Source: Chloroflexi bacterium UBA6077
GTDB lineage: Bacteria > Chloroflexota > UBA6077
Direction: 5' to 3'
Length of the DNA stretch: 64,000 nt
Assembly: GCA_002436065.1 (NCBI GenBank)
Contig: DIXP01000021.1
Coordinates: 62,001-126,000, forward strand
Below the pieces are notes generated by a model. That model did no database searches. It was not told the DNA's origin and worked only from the letters and a program-made list of their open reading frames with translations. Shown here one piece after another: positions 16,168 to 25,375 of the stretch. The translations under genes were made by a program, and so were the position numbers. How positions within the stretch are numbered: the first letter of the stretch is position 1; every line of letters starts with the position of its first letter.

Positions 16168-19100
16168 CTACACGCTTCTCCCGGTTCTGTGGTCTCTCGA
16201 GGTCGTGCGGGCGAAGGCCTTCGTCTCCAACTCCTTGCGGATCCTGCTGAACAAGTCAACTGTCTCTGGTTCGGGCTGGTAGTCGTCAGGATCGTCCTCG
16301 GAGTCATCTGGATCATAGTAGGCCTCGCGGAGCGCCTGCCGGAGGTGGCGGTCCTCACGGATCAGCGAGCTGAGGTCCCCGAGCTGCTGGTAGCAGCGGT
16401 AGAGCTCTCGGACGATGTCTTCGAGGGTGGGCTCGGCCTTGAGCAGGCCCTTGTAGAGGGGCACGGCCAGGTCGGCCCGTCCCTCTCGATAGAACAGTCT
16501 GGCCAGCCGCTGCGTGGCCCGGTAGTACTCCTCTCGATAGCTCTCCCGTAGGGAAACCCCGCTGTCGTCCCGCTCGTCCACCCACTCGTAGAGGCGGGTT
16601 CCTCGACCGGGTAGAAGATCCCCGCCATACAGAGCTCGGGCCTGCTGCAAAGCTAGTTTGGCATCCTCGGCGGGGAGCTTCGGCGCGGTCCGACAGAGCT
16701 TCACGAACTGGTGCACGTCCGAGGAGATTAGCTTGGTGTCGAGGCGGCAGGTGCCGTCCCGATCGGCACGCACCGCCTCCGAGGGAAGGCCGGGGACCTG
16801 CCGAGCCAGCAGGGCCCGCAGCCGGACCATGGCCACCCGCATGCGGTTTCCCGCTCGCTCGGCATCGACGTCGGGCCAGACGGCGGCCAGCAGCTTCTCC
16901 TTCGAGAGGGCTCCGTCCGGGTGGGCGGCCAGAAGGGCCAGCACCTCCCAGGCTTTGAACGAAGCGCCCTCCTCAGAGGAGGGAGTGATCTCGCGCTCAC
17001 CGCTCTTCACCGCGAACTCGCCGAAGCACCTGATCTGGACCAGCGAACTTGCCTCGGGAGCGACATCCCCCGCATCGGGGAGCCCCTTCGCCGCGACCAG
17101 GGTGTTTCCAGCCACGGTCTCCCCAAGTTGCCCGTCGGATGGCTCCCCACCTTGTCCCACTGGTGGAGCAGTTTCCAGGCTCCCATCGTCGGTCCGGGCG
17201 ATAGATTCTGCATCGGGCAGGCCACGATGACAGTTCGATCGATCCTCGCCCTCAGCTACGTCAGTGCCGGCCGACAAGTTCTGGAGGGGGGACTTATCCT
17301 CGGACGCTTCCCCGACAGAGCTTGTCAGTTCGCCTGCCTGTCGGACCTCCTCGTGTTCCCCAGGTTCCCTGGATGGCTTCCCAGCCTCGGGATCAGGTGC
17401 AGGCGAGAGAGCCGCCTGATGTTCCGTTCGATCCCATTGATCGGCCAGAGCTGCATCCTCCCCTATCGCAGTCAGTTGAGTGCGGCCTTCGGCCTCCTCT
17501 AGCGCAGCCACTGTTGGCCAAACGGCCGGTGGCTGGCAGGGGTATGCCTCGCGCATGAGCCGCACCAACTCGTCCAGCCGATCGGACGAAACGCGGAGCC
17601 CGCGGGCCAGCACCGGCACCCGCCCATCGATGCGGACGAATAGGTCGCCGATGCCCAGGTCGGCGGCGTCGGCACGACCGAGCAGCCGTATGCTTTCGTC
17701 GTCGTCCAGGGTCTGGAGGACCAAGCGAGTCCCGAAGTGGGCTAGCAGGTCCACCCCGAGCTCAGCAGGGCTAGTGGTTGTGGCCAGCAGCCGCACACCG
17801 TGGGCTGGGCCGTGGACGCCGATCAGTTCCAGAGTGGTTCCGTCGTCCTTGAGGTCGCCCATCTCCCCGATGGCGAGTATGAGGTCCGGCTCCTCCAACT
17901 GGGAAGCCCGCTCGGGCGAGCGCACACGCTCGGACTCCCGCATCCTGCGGATCAGCTCCGAACGCACCTGCTGGAGTACCTGGCTGACTTCTGCCTCGTC
18001 GGCAGGATCGACGAGAGCACCGCATTGATGAGGTAGCTGAAGGAGCTGCGCCGGCAGAAGGCGACGGTCGGCAACTGTCCACAGACGAAGCTCCGTCGGA
18101 TGGCATCGGGCGGCGAGCGCGCTGATGAGGCTTGTCAGTACGACCTCAGTCCCGCCTCCGGGCAGGCCAGCCACCAGGATGTGCCCCAGCTCACGCCAGT
18201 TGGCGTAGAGGGTTTGGCCTTTGGGCAGAACCCCCAGGGGCAGCAGCCGTAGGGGCCTGGCCGGCGTGCCGGAAGTAGGGGTGATCAGGCCTACCAGCTT
18301 CAGCCTGGAAAGCTGGAGAGCCACGTCATGGTCGGGCGTAGGGTACGCCTGACCCCTCCCGCCCAGCCGAACCCCGAGCTCGGGCGCCAGATCCAGGAGA
18401 CGCGTCTGATCGAGCAGCCCGACGCTCAACGCCAGCGTAGTAGCGTTTCGCCCTTGCTGGGCCGTTATCACCGAGGCCTCGCGCACCTCATGCTCCTCGA
18501 GGATGCGGAGGACTTGCTCTGTCACCTGAACGACGGGCTCCACTTCCTGGCCATAGAGACGGTGGGTGAGCACCCGCCCGAACTCCGCTTCGGCAAAGTC
18601 GCCGCCCGGAGGTGAACTCGCCTCAGCCCGGACCGGCAACTCGCTCAAGCTGCGCCGCGCGCGACGGCGCGCCAGCAACATCACTCCTCCAGCCGCTGCA
18701 ACAGCGGCCAGACCAGCCGCGCCATAGACCAGCGTCGAGATCTCGCTATCCACTGGCACCGGTTCCGGCTCGACTGCGGTTGTCAGGGGAACGGGAGGTT
18801 CGACGACATCTACTTCTCCTTCTGGACCGGCGGCGATCGTCATGGGCTGTGCTTCGGCGACGGTATTACCCTCGTTGGGGACGGTATCCTCGTCCGGGGT
18901 TGGGGCAGCCGGTTCTGGCGCGGGTACGGCCCCATCGCCAGTAGTCACCAGGGGTGGCAGCTGCAGCGGTAACCCTGGCCAGATCAGGCCGGGGTCCTTG
19001 AGAATGCGGCCATCTCGTAGCCGAGCCTTGCCGGCGTTCAGCTCGAAGATCTCCGGCCAGCGGCTCTCATCCCTCAGCAAGCGCGCGGCGATGCCGCGGA

Positions 19101-19881
19101 GGGTGTCGCCTTCTTGCACCGTGTAGTAGGCTTCTCCCCCGACATCCTCCACCGCCCGGCTCGCGGCGCGGACCTGCAGGACCCACCCCGGGTGGATGAC
19201 CCCTGCTTGCGTCAAGCGACGGCCGTCTGGCATCTGCCGTCCCACGTTGTCTGCAAGGAGCCTCTGATACTCATGCCCGGTGCCATAGAATCGTTCGGCG
19301 ATCCCCCATAGCGTGTCGCCGGCCTGCACGGTGTACTCCACTACCCGTTCCTTCTGCCCAAACTGGCCCTCGCGCGGGGCTGGCTCCGATTGAACTCCTT
19401 CCTGAGCGGCCACGATGGTCACAGTAGCCGTTGCGGTCAGGACCGCCGCAGCAGCGCTCGGGGTCGACCGGCCGACAAGGTTGACCACGATTATCGCGAC
19501 TAGGGCGCCGTCGACCAGCCGACGCACTATGGGCAAAGTCACCCGATCCGAGACTGATCGGAGACCCGCGATCCAGGAAGCGCCGCCAGTCACGATCTCG
19601 GCGCCAACCACGACCAGTCGGAGCACCAGCGAAGCGACGATCCAAAACCACACTACCCAGGCGGCGGTCGTCAGGAGGTAAGCCACGGCTTCGAGGGGCA
19701 AGTAGGAGCCACGCAGGGTGAAGGCCACCTCGTTCCACCCAGGCAACTCCCGGGGCAAATGGGGAGGTCCCGCAACCGCGCCCAGTGCCACGGCGCCGAA
19801 GGTCAGCCCAAGGATCAATCCGACCAGGCCGAGATAGTCTTGCTGTCGCCGCGGATCGTCGATAGGGCTCAATCTCTCCAT
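16168..19881 (-). CDS. LysM-FtsK-like (degenerate)-wHTH-BTAD membrane protein at the end of the Tad operon
   Basis: About 1237 residues. The N-terminus has three or four TM helices (to ~150). LysM repeats begin at ~180 (YTVQAGDTLWGIAERFYG) and ~251 (YTVQEGDTLRGIAARLL). A Pro/Thr/Glu-rich spacer and a TM helix (~382-402) follow. Next is a cytoplasmic region resembling an FtsK/SpoIIIE ATPase but with a ruined P-loop (HILVAGLPGGGTEVVLTSL near 567; no Lys), an OmpR/SARP-type winged helix (~945-1045) and a BTAD helical-repeat domain (~1050-1200). This may couple cell-wall sensing to transcription in one chain. ATG 19881 is taken as start; 19896 is possible. Related LysM-BTAD proteins are known beside Tad loci of Actinomycetota and Chloroflexota. 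Confidence 0.8.
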   Translation of the reverse strand: MERLSPIDDPRRQQDYLGLVGLILGLTFGAVALGAVAGPPHLPRELPGWNEVAFTLRGSYLPLEAVAYLLTTAAWVVWFWIVASLVLRLVVVGAEIVTGGASWIAGLRSVSDRVTLPIVRRLVDGALVAIIVVNLVGRSTPSAAAAVLTATATVTIVAAQEGVQSEPAPREGQFGQKERVVEYTVQAGDTLWGIAERFYGTGHEYQRLLADNVGRQMPDGRRLTQAGVIHPGWVLQVRAASRAVEDVGGEAYYTVQEGDTLRGIAARLLRDESRWPEIFELNAGKARLRDGRILKDPGLIWPGLPLQLPPLVTTGDGAVPAPEPAAPTPDEDTVPNEGNTVAEAQPMTIAAGPEGEVDVVEPPVPLTTAVEPEPVPVDSEISTLVYGAAGLAAVAAAGGVMLLARRRARRSLSELPVRAEASSPPGGDFAEAEFGRVLTHRLYGQEVEPVVQVTEQVLRILEEHEVREASVITAQQGRNATTLALSVGLLDQTRLLDLAPELGVRLGGRGQAYPTPDHDVALQLSRLKLVGLITPTSGTPARPLRLLPLGVLPKGQTLYANWRELGHILVAGLPGGGTEVVLTSLISALAARCHPTELRLWTVADRRLLPAQLLQLPHQCGALVDPADEAEVSQVLQQVRSELIRRMRESERVRSPERASQLEEPDLILAIGEMGDLKDDGTTLELIGVHGPAHGVRLLATTTSPAELGVDLLAHFGTRLVLQTLDDDESIRLLGRADAADLGIGDLFVRIDGRVPVLARGLRVSSDRLDELVRLMREAYPCQPPAVWPTVAALEEAEGRTQLTAIGEDAALADQWDRTEHQAALSPAPDPEAGKPSREPGEHEEVRQAGELTSSVGEASEDKSPLQNLSAGTDVAEGEDRSNCHRGLPDAESIARTDDGSLETAPPVGQGGEPSDGQLGETVAGNTLVAAKGLPDAGDVAPEASSLVQIRCFGEFAVKSGEREITPSSEEGASFKAWEVLALLAAHPDGALSKEKLLAAVWPDVDAERAGNRMRVAMVRLRALLARQVPGLPSEAVRADRDGTCRLDTKLISSDVHQFVKLCRTAPKLPAEDAKLALQQARALYGGDLLPGRGTRLYEWVDERDDSGVSLRESYREEYYRATQRLARLFYREGRADLAVPLYKGLLKAEPTLEDIVRELYRCYQQLGDLSSLIREDRHLRQALREAYYDPDDSEDDPDDYQPEPETVDLFSRIRKELETKAFARTTSRDHRTGRSV

Positions 19882-19903
19882 TCTCCACCTCCCCACGATC
19901 GCG

Positions 19904-21067
19904 TCATCGACTGGCCAGGACCGGCTGGACCTCCTGGACCCGGTGGGCGCTCTGGTAGGTTCGCCGGATCGTCGGCAGCCCCTGCGGCGCTCCCCCGTTG
20001 ACGCGGAACTCGGCGCCGAAGTCGGCGGTGAGCCACACAGGGAAACCGCTCGGGAAGCGCAGGGATGAGTACTCGTAGGTGTGCTGGATGTCCGACTGCG
20101 CCGGATATGGCTTGCCCAGAGACAGGCTCGACAGAGTGGCGCCGTCGCCGAAGCTCCACTCGTACCTGGTCGGCCAGATCCGCACCTCCACGGTGAACGA
20201 GCTACCCTGCCGGCGAGAGTCGTTCGCCGGCACCACCGACGTCGGAACCTCGGGCCCCACCTCAGGCGGGATGTTCACCGTTCGCGAAGTGCCGAAGGGT
20301 GAGCCGTCGTAACCTTCGACCCAGAACCAGCCTGGCATGGCAACCAGACCCAGCGCCGGGTTCATGCGGAGTTGGATGTTGGGCAGCGGCACGTGCCCGA
20401 GGGCGTCCAGAGCGACCTCGCGCGGGTCTGTACTTCCTCCATCGCCGCCGACCACCGTATTCGGCGGCGGGGAGTTGGCCGGCGCTGGCCCTATCGTGAT
20501 GTTGCTGCTGTTGGACGTCTGTGGTACCCAGACCAGTCCGCTGAACTGCTGATCGACATATATCAGGTACGGGTTCTGATTCTGATGCTGCTGAAGTTGG
20601 TCCACCCAGGATTGGCGGGTCGCACTGCTGATGTTGGGGGGGGTCGCCGTGATCACCTGTCCGGTCGGGCTTTCCCAGTGGTAGCCGGTTCGGTCAGTCC
20701 AGCTGCGCCCAGGTGTGGCCGCGCTCGTTGTAGTGGTCTTGGAGTCGTTCGCGGCCACAGGGGCGGAGGCCATGCCGGAGCTGTCGGCGGTTGATGTCCG
20801 GGCACTAATGAGTTGCGGCCTCACCGCACCAGGTCCCTCCGAACCGTTGCGGCCGGGGACCGTTTGTCGCACCGAGATCTGGACGTATATGCCATCGGAC
20901 CGGCTCTCGACCTTGGCTTCCACGATGGTTTGTGGCTCGTTGGCATGCGGCTTCGGGCGTTCAGTATCGACGTCATTCGCACTCACGAGCGGAGGCACAA
21001 ACAGCCATATTGAGAGCCCTGTCGCCAGCAGTGTCCTCGCCAGCTTCTTAGTCATGCCGTGTTCCAT
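19904..21067 (-). CDS. Secreted Tad-operon protein with PKD-like C-terminus
   Basis: A 387-residue exported protein: Lys/Arg start, hydrophobic stretch (TLLATGLSIWLFVPPLVSA) and a likely signal-peptidase site after SANA/VSA. A Ser/Thr/Pro-rich middle contains YHWESPTGQVITATPP and WVEGYDGSPFGTSRTV. Near the C-terminus YEWSFGDGATLSS and IQHTYEYSS fit a PKD-like fold (the WSFGDG and HTY hallmarks). ATG 21067 has GGAGGG upstream and overlaps the previous gene by 20 bp. A surface or pilus-associated beta-sandwich protein is likely; the exact role is unknown. Confidence 0.65.
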   Translation of the reverse strand: MEHGMTKKLARTLLATGLSIWLFVPPLVSANDVDTERPKPHANEPQTIVEAKVESRSDGIYVQISVRQTVPGRNGSEGPGAVRPQLISARTSTADSSGMASAPVAANDSKTTTTSAATPGRSWTDRTGYHWESPTGQVITATPPNISSATRQSWVDQLQQHQNQNPYLIYVDQQFSGLVWVPQTSNSSNITIGPAPANSPPPNTVVGGDGGSTDPREVALDALGHVPLPNIQLRMNPALGLVAMPGWFWVEGYDGSPFGTSRTVNIPPEVGPEVPTSVVPANDSRRQGSSFTVEVRIWPTRYEWSFGDGATLSSLSLGKPYPAQSDIQHTYEYSSLRFPSGFPVWLTADFGAEFRVNGGAPQGLPTIRRTYQSAHRVQEVQPVLASR

Positions 21068-21770
21068 CGACCACCCTCCAAGTGCCGTCGATCTTCCTCA
21101 TCTCGAAGGAGATCTTCTCTGTCTCCGGCGGAGCAGAGGTGGGACGTTCCTGCTTAGTAGTAGGGTCCACGAAGACGCTGCGGTTCAGATACTCGTCGTA
21201 GATGACCGCGCTCTCCGGCGAGACCTTGGCGAAAGCAATACGATGCTCGGCGACAAGTTTAGCCGCCCTTCCCTGCGACTTGAGGTCTTGGATCTCCTTC
21301 TCTTGTCTACTGAGTTCGGGATCTGACATGACCTCACTAAGGTGCGAGGTATCGGTGTCCAAGTAAGCTTGCGCGAGCACGTCCCAGTAGTGCAGGTATG
21401 CCGCCTCGATCTCTCGCTCCAATGGCGACGTGGCCACTCGCGGCCCACCTGGTGCCTCAGCTGTAGAAGACGCGGTTGTAGCGGTAGCTGTTGATGAGGG
21501 AGCGGGTCGCGTAGTTGGAGCGGGAGACGCTAGTGCAGTCGGCGGAACTATCGCCACGGGGGCGTTGGTAGGTCTGGCGGCTGTGGCCGCAACCGGCGGG
21601 GATTCGATGCCCACCCGCGGCCGCAGCTGTCTATCGAACAAAAAGGCACCGGCCAAAAGGGTCACGACCAGACCGAGTAGAGCGAGGCCAATCAACCAGT
21701 ACGGCCGCCGATGCTCGGGGCCGGTGTTTGTCCGCGGGGTCCCCTCGTCAAGTGTGTCGTCAGATCTCAT
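21048..21770 (-). CDS. Single-pass membrane protein with NTF2/IMS-like C-terminal domain
   Basis: 240 residues. A ~25-residue cytoplasmic start is followed by one TM helix (LIGLALLGLVVTLLAGAFLF), a ~70-residue Ala/Pro/Thr linker, and a C-terminal domain (EIEAAYLHYWDVLAQAYLDT; ESAVIYDEYLNRSVFVDPTT; FEMRKIDGTWRVVDGTR). A helix pair plus strands ending in xxGxWRV is reminiscent of ARC6 IMS/NTF2-like folds. The helix-linker-domain build fits a cell-wall-spanning accessory of the pilus. Function not recognised. Confidence 0.6.
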   Translation of the reverse strand: MRSDDTLDEGTPRTNTGPEHRRPYWLIGLALLGLVVTLLAGAFLFDRQLRPRVGIESPPVAATAARPTNAPVAIVPPTALASPAPTTRPAPSSTATATTASSTAEAPGGPRVATSPLEREIEAAYLHYWDVLAQAYLDTDTSHLSEVMSDPELSRQEKEIQDLKSQGRAAKLVAEHRIAFAKVSPESAVIYDEYLNRSVFVDPTTKQERPTSAPPETEKISFEMRKIDGTWRVVDGTRHD

Positions 21771-21783
21771 TGGCCACCTCCTC

Positions 21784-22251
21784 TCAGCGATTGCTCCTCT
21801 CGACGCCGTATCGCACGCTGGCCCGAGCTGTGGCGGTAATGCGCATCGTGTTGATCCCCACGAGGCGCAGGAAGCTGGTCGGCATGTCTCGGCCTACCTG
21901 GACCACCACCTGCTGACGTTCCGCCGCGATCGTCGCCACGAGCGCTGCCCTCTGGCTGGACACATACTGGGCCGCCACCTCCCGAGCGACTGCCTGGTCG
22001 AGCACCACCGTCGCCCCAGAACTCTCCCGATAGACCCGCTGATCTACCTGCATCGCCCCGGCTCTGGCTGCGGAGTCTGCCACGTTCTGCAGTTCGCGCC
22101 TGGCTCCGAAGGCGATGCCGCCGTCGGCCGCGAGGCCGATAACCGAGAGAAACAGCGGCAGCATCACCGCGGTCCACACGACGAGCTGACCCGACTGCTC
22201 GCCGACCGACAGACCCATCCGGCTCAGGTGCCGTGACAGTCGATGCTTCAC
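21784..22251 (-). CDS. TadG-like pseudopilin/Flp-assembly protein
   Basis: 155 residues. The N-terminus contains EQSGQLVVWTAVMLPLFLSV, i.e. Gly-Gln followed by a long hydrophobic helix, as in the Flp-assembly TadG-like N-terminal domain; ELQNVADSAARAGA next to it is also a TadG hallmark. The C-terminus includes FLRLVGINTMRITATARAS, typical of the 'inner membrane' TadE/G family. Its start overlaps the preceding TadE-like stop. Confidence 0.75.
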   Translation of the reverse strand: MKHRLSRHLSRMGLSVGEQSGQLVVWTAVMLPLFLSVIGLAADGGIAFGARRELQNVADSAARAGAMQVDQRVYRESSGATVVLDQAVAREVAAQYVSSQRAALVATIAAERQQVVVQVGRDMPTSFLRLVGINTMRITATARASVRYGVERSNR

Positions 22252-22706
22252 GGTTGACCTCCCGCCGGCCAGTGGCTCCGGTACAGGTCGGTGCGCTCGA
22301 AGTGGACGCTACCTACCGGGACGCGCGCCCAGCCCAGAAGCGGCAGATCGTCCAGTGCGACCTCGTAGCGGGCCGTGGCCCGGACCGTGGCACCCCGCGC
22401 CAACCCACCGGGATCAATCTCGACCCGTAGGGAGCCGTTCGTCAACCGGTAGCCGGCTGCGACCTCCTGCCCCCGAGCGAGCCCTCTAACAGCCGCCTGC
22501 TCCGGGCTATCCGCGAGCGCGGCCGTCCTGGCCGCCTCTCGCGCCACGGCGCTGACCCCCATCTGGCCCTGCGCCACTCGACCGACCCCGACCACGCCGA
22601 AGGCCAGCATCAGGAGCATCGGGATGACCAGCGCCGTTTCGATCAGCGCCTGACCCCGCTGCGCTAGCCGTCCAAAGCAGCCGCTCGAACTCGCTCGTCT
22701 AACCAC
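22248..22706 (-). CDS. TadE-like pseudopilin (second copy)
   Basis: About 152 residues. QRGQALIETALVIPMLLMLA near residues 15-34 is the TadE-type prepilin signature (Gly before Gln, Glu five residues later, hydrophobic helix). VSAVAREAARTAAL follows, typical of TadE. The start is inferred: GTG 22706 overlaps the upstream stop, and no ATG in a sensible place exists. Probably a minor pilin handled by a prepilin peptidase encoded elsewhere. Confidence 0.7.
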   Translation of the reverse strand: MVRRASSSGCFGRLAQRGQALIETALVIPMLLMLAFGVVGVGRVAQGQMGVSAVAREAARTAALADSPEQAAVRGLARGQEVAAGYRLTNGSLRVEIDPGGLARGATVRATARYEVALDDLPLLGWARVPVGSVHFERTDLYRSHWPAGGQP

Positions 22707-23121
22707 CCGAGCCAACTCTAAACCGCTCCTTGCTTGCCACCGATCGGGCCCACAGGGGCAGGGTGGCATCGGCAACCCACGGGATAATCATTCGCAGGCT
22801 CCCCTGGGCCTCGAGGGCTATGGAGTCACCTCGATCGATGGCCCGCACGGTCACCCTTCCGGCGCTCTGGCCGAGCCCGGCCCCGAGGAGAGTCCGCGCG
22901 ACTACAACACCGTCCTCCAGGGTCCGATCTTCCGTGGCTGCCACCCGCGCCCCGTCCTGGACGGCCCCTGTCACTACGTTCTGAGCATGGTAGAACAGGG
23001 CGAACTGCAGGAGCCCGAGAGCCACCATCAGCAGAACCGGAAAGGCGACGGCCACCTCCACTATCGACTGGCCCCGCCCGGTCGCGCTGGCCGCTGCGCC
23101 TCTTAGGATTTTTCCGGCCAC
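22699..23121 (-). CDS. TadE-like pseudopilin (first copy)
   Basis: About 140 residues. GRGQSIVEVAVAFPVLLMVA is a TadE prepilin signature and the helix is followed by VVTGAVQDGARVAA, as in TadE. GTG 23121, five bases after the Flp pilin stop, is the best start; the longer frame runs over the pilin gene. Paralogous to the next gene. Confidence 0.7.
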   Translation of the reverse strand: MAGKILRGAAASATGRGQSIVEVAVAFPVLLMVALGLLQFALFYHAQNVVTGAVQDGARVAATEDRTLEDGVVVARTLLGAGLGQSAGRVTVRAIDRGDSIALEAQGSLRMIIPWVADATLPLWARSVASKERFRVGSGG

Positions 23122-23126
23122 CGCGG

Positions 23127-23342
23127 CTATGCACCAATGCCCAGGATGTGAGCCAGGATATTCTGGAACACCTGGGCGATGCCCCCACCCAGCGCCTGGA
23201 TGGCCGCCATCGCGACCACGGCGATCACCGCGGCAATGATGGCGTACTCCACCATCGACTGCCCTTCCTCCCTCGCTCGACTGGATTCCCCGAAGGGCGC
23301 CAACACCACAGCCAAGTAGGCACTTACTATCCGCGGCCACAT
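23127..23342 (-). CDS. flp: Flp/Fap-type pilin
   Basis: A 71-residue prepilin. The leader ends with Arg-Glu-Glu-Gly and the mature part starts QSMVEYAIIAAVIAVVAMAA, the canonical Flp signature with Glu at position 5 and the Glu-Tyr pair. The C-terminus (GGGIAQVFQNILAHILGIGA) is short as in Flp pilins. This is the major structural subunit of the pilus built by the TadZABC proteins encoded upstream. Confidence 0.9.
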   Translation of the reverse strand: MWPRIVSAYLAVVLAPFGESSRAREEGQSMVEYAIIAAVIAVVAMAAIQALGGGIAQVFQNILAHILGIGA

Positions 23343-23408
23343 ATCCCTGACCTCCTCTGTGTCCGCCCCGGGCCGCGCGACGAGGCGCGGCGCGAAGCTC
23401 AGCGCTTC

Positions 23409-24392
23409 CTATCCACCCAGGTGCATCATCTCCACAGCTGCCGGCAGCAGCAGCACGACGAACAGCACCGGCAGAATGAAGAGCGCGACCGGAAGAATCA
23501 TGTGCACGCTGGCCTTTCCTCCCTCCTCCACGATCCGGAGCCGCTTTCGCTCTCTGAGAGCCTCCGCCTGGGTCGACAGGGTCTGCACCAGCGGGATTCC
23601 CTGTTCGTGGGCCGCACGCAGCTGGCCGGCGAAGGTGGTGAGCTCAGGCACGCCGTTGCGCTCCGCCATGGACCCGAGTGCCTCGACGACCGATCGCTGG
23701 CCGAGGGCCATCTCCCTCACCACTTGCTGCAACTCCAGCGCGATGGCCCCCCGACTCTGCCTCGCCACCACCCCCAACGCCTGCTCGAGAGCGAGCCCGG
23801 CGGAAGCCGCGATGGTCAGCATGTCCAGGAGGATCGGCAGCTCCATCAACGCCTGAGTCCTCCGATTCGCGAGCCGACGCTCCAGCTCCCAGTCGGGCGC
23901 CAGGAATCCGGTCGCGGCGCCGAGCATCCAGACCCAGAGGGGCCAGAGACCGAAGGGGTGAGTGCCGAGGCCGTTCATGAGAGGGAAGACCCCCAGGCCG
24001 ACCAGGGCCGAGGCCACCTTCTCGCCGAGGAACTGGACGGGCTCCACCCCCGACCTGGCGATGCCCAGCTTGCGCTCCAGCTCCCGTCCGCCTCCCAACC
24101 CGAACCGCTCGAGCACGGTCCGGAGCAGACGACCCAGGTCGTCCAGCACCGGGCGCAGCATCCCTTCGAGCAACGTCGAGGCGAAGATCGGCCGAGTGCC
24201 TCGTCCGATGATCTCCGCCCGGATCCGCTCCTCGACGTCGAGCCGGCGCAGTCGCTCGGCCAGGTCCGACTTCGGCCGCCCGATGGGCTGGGCCGTGAGC
24301 AGCAGGTAGGCGCCCAGCCCGAAGAGCAGCGGCCAGATCAGTAGCCGTGGTTCCAGCGCGTTCGTATCGATGGGCAGCACCGGTGGGTTCAT
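23409..24392 (-). CDS. tadC: TadC-like pilus platform protein (T2SS F domain)
   Basis: 327 residues. The N-terminal TM (RLLIWPLLFGLGAYLLLTA) and a charged cytoplasmic stretch precede the T2SSF region (LPILLDMLTIAASAGLALEQAL; RMLRIVEEGGKASVHM), and a final TM pair ends in LPAAVEMMHLGG. The ATG at 24392 overlaps the TadB stop (ATGA). It partners TadB to form the inner-membrane platform. Confidence 0.87.
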   Translation of the reverse strand: MNPPVLPIDTNALEPRLLIWPLLFGLGAYLLLTAQPIGRPKSDLAERLRRLDVEERIRAEIIGRGTRPIFASTLLEGMLRPVLDDLGRLLRTVLERFGLGGGRELERKLGIARSGVEPVQFLGEKVASALVGLGVFPLMNGLGTHPFGLWPLWVWMLGAATGFLAPDWELERRLANRRTQALMELPILLDMLTIAASAGLALEQALGVVARQSRGAIALELQQVVREMALGQRSVVEALGSMAERNGVPELTTFAGQLRAAHEQGIPLVQTLSTQAEALRERKRLRIVEEGGKASVHMILPVALFILPVLFVVLLLPAAVEMMHLGG

Positions 24393-25249
24393 GGCTGCAA
24401 GACCCGCCCTTCGCTCGGCAGTCGCGTCATCCAGAGCATGCCGCCGTATCCCAGGGCCACGCTGAGAACGCAGCCGGCCAACACCATCTGGCCAGGCCAG
24501 TCGTCGAAGATCGCCAGGTACCCCGGGTTGACCTGCCGGAGAACGACCAGCACCACCAGCGGCACCGCCGCTACGATTCGCGCCGACAGGACGTTCCGAG
24601 CCTGGAAGGCGCGAAGCTCCTGCTGGATCCCCAGCTCCGCCCGGGTGGCGTGAGCCAGCCGGTCGAGCACCTGGCTGACGTTGCGACCGCCCAGCCGGTC
24701 GTTGAGCAGGAGCGTGGCAGCCAGCACGTCGAAGACCGGATCGGCCAACCGCTCCCGCATCGCCGCCACCGAGGGCTCGAAGCCGGCCAACCTCATCTCC
24801 CTTACCAGTGTGACGAATTCGGGTCGCAGGGCCTCCGGGCCGCTGCGGGCCAGGCCGGCCAACGCCTCCTGGATGGAGAGCCCGGTGCGGATACCGTCCC
24901 GAAGCTGGCCGATGGCCTCGACCAGCGCCGTCTGAAGGGCGGCGCGCCGCCGATCGTGCCGCTGGACGTAGTAGACGGTGGGGGCGGCCACCGCCAGCCC
25001 CGCGGCGATCATACTGACCACGCCCCAACCCAGCAGTGCGTAGGTGAGGACTCCCGCCACGATGCCGGCGCCCAGGGAGAAGGTGACGAAGTCCCGGGGC
25101 GAGACCTCGCGCAGCCCGGCGCGGATCAGGAACTCCTCGACACCCCGCATCCGTCTCGTTTCGGGAGAGGGCGCACGCGGGTTCGTGATCCCCTCGTATA
25201 GCAGATAGATCGCCGCCCCGAAGGCGACGGACAGCAACAGCGGCGTCAT
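24389..25249 (-). CDS. tadB: TadB-like pilus platform protein (T2SS F domain)
   Basis: 286 residues. The hydrophobic N-terminus (PLLLSVAFGAAIYLLYEG), two central TM helices (VAGVLTYALLGWGVVSMIAAG), the T2SSF core (AIGQLRDGIRTGLSIQEALAG; RLGGRNVSQVLDRLAHATR) and two C-terminal TM helices match TadB. It lies 126 bp after TadA, a gap that holds no gene. Confidence 0.87.
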   Translation of the reverse strand: MTPLLLSVAFGAAIYLLYEGITNPRAPSPETRRMRGVEEFLIRAGLREVSPRDFVTFSLGAGIVAGVLTYALLGWGVVSMIAAGLAVAAPTVYYVQRHDRRRAALQTALVEAIGQLRDGIRTGLSIQEALAGLARSGPEALRPEFVTLVREMRLAGFEPSVAAMRERLADPVFDVLAATLLLNDRLGGRNVSQVLDRLAHATRAELGIQQELRAFQARNVLSARIVAAVPLVVLVVLRQVNPGYLAIFDDWPGQMVLAGCVLSVALGYGGMLWMTRLPSEGRVLQP

Positions 25250-25375
25250 GCGCTTGACCCCCTTTCCGTGCCCACTCTACTCGCCATCAGCTACCCGGGA
25301 GTTACTCCTGGATTACTCGAGGGTTGCCTGGACGCCTGGCAACGCGGGTAGTCACAACCTCTTCTCCCGTGGCGT

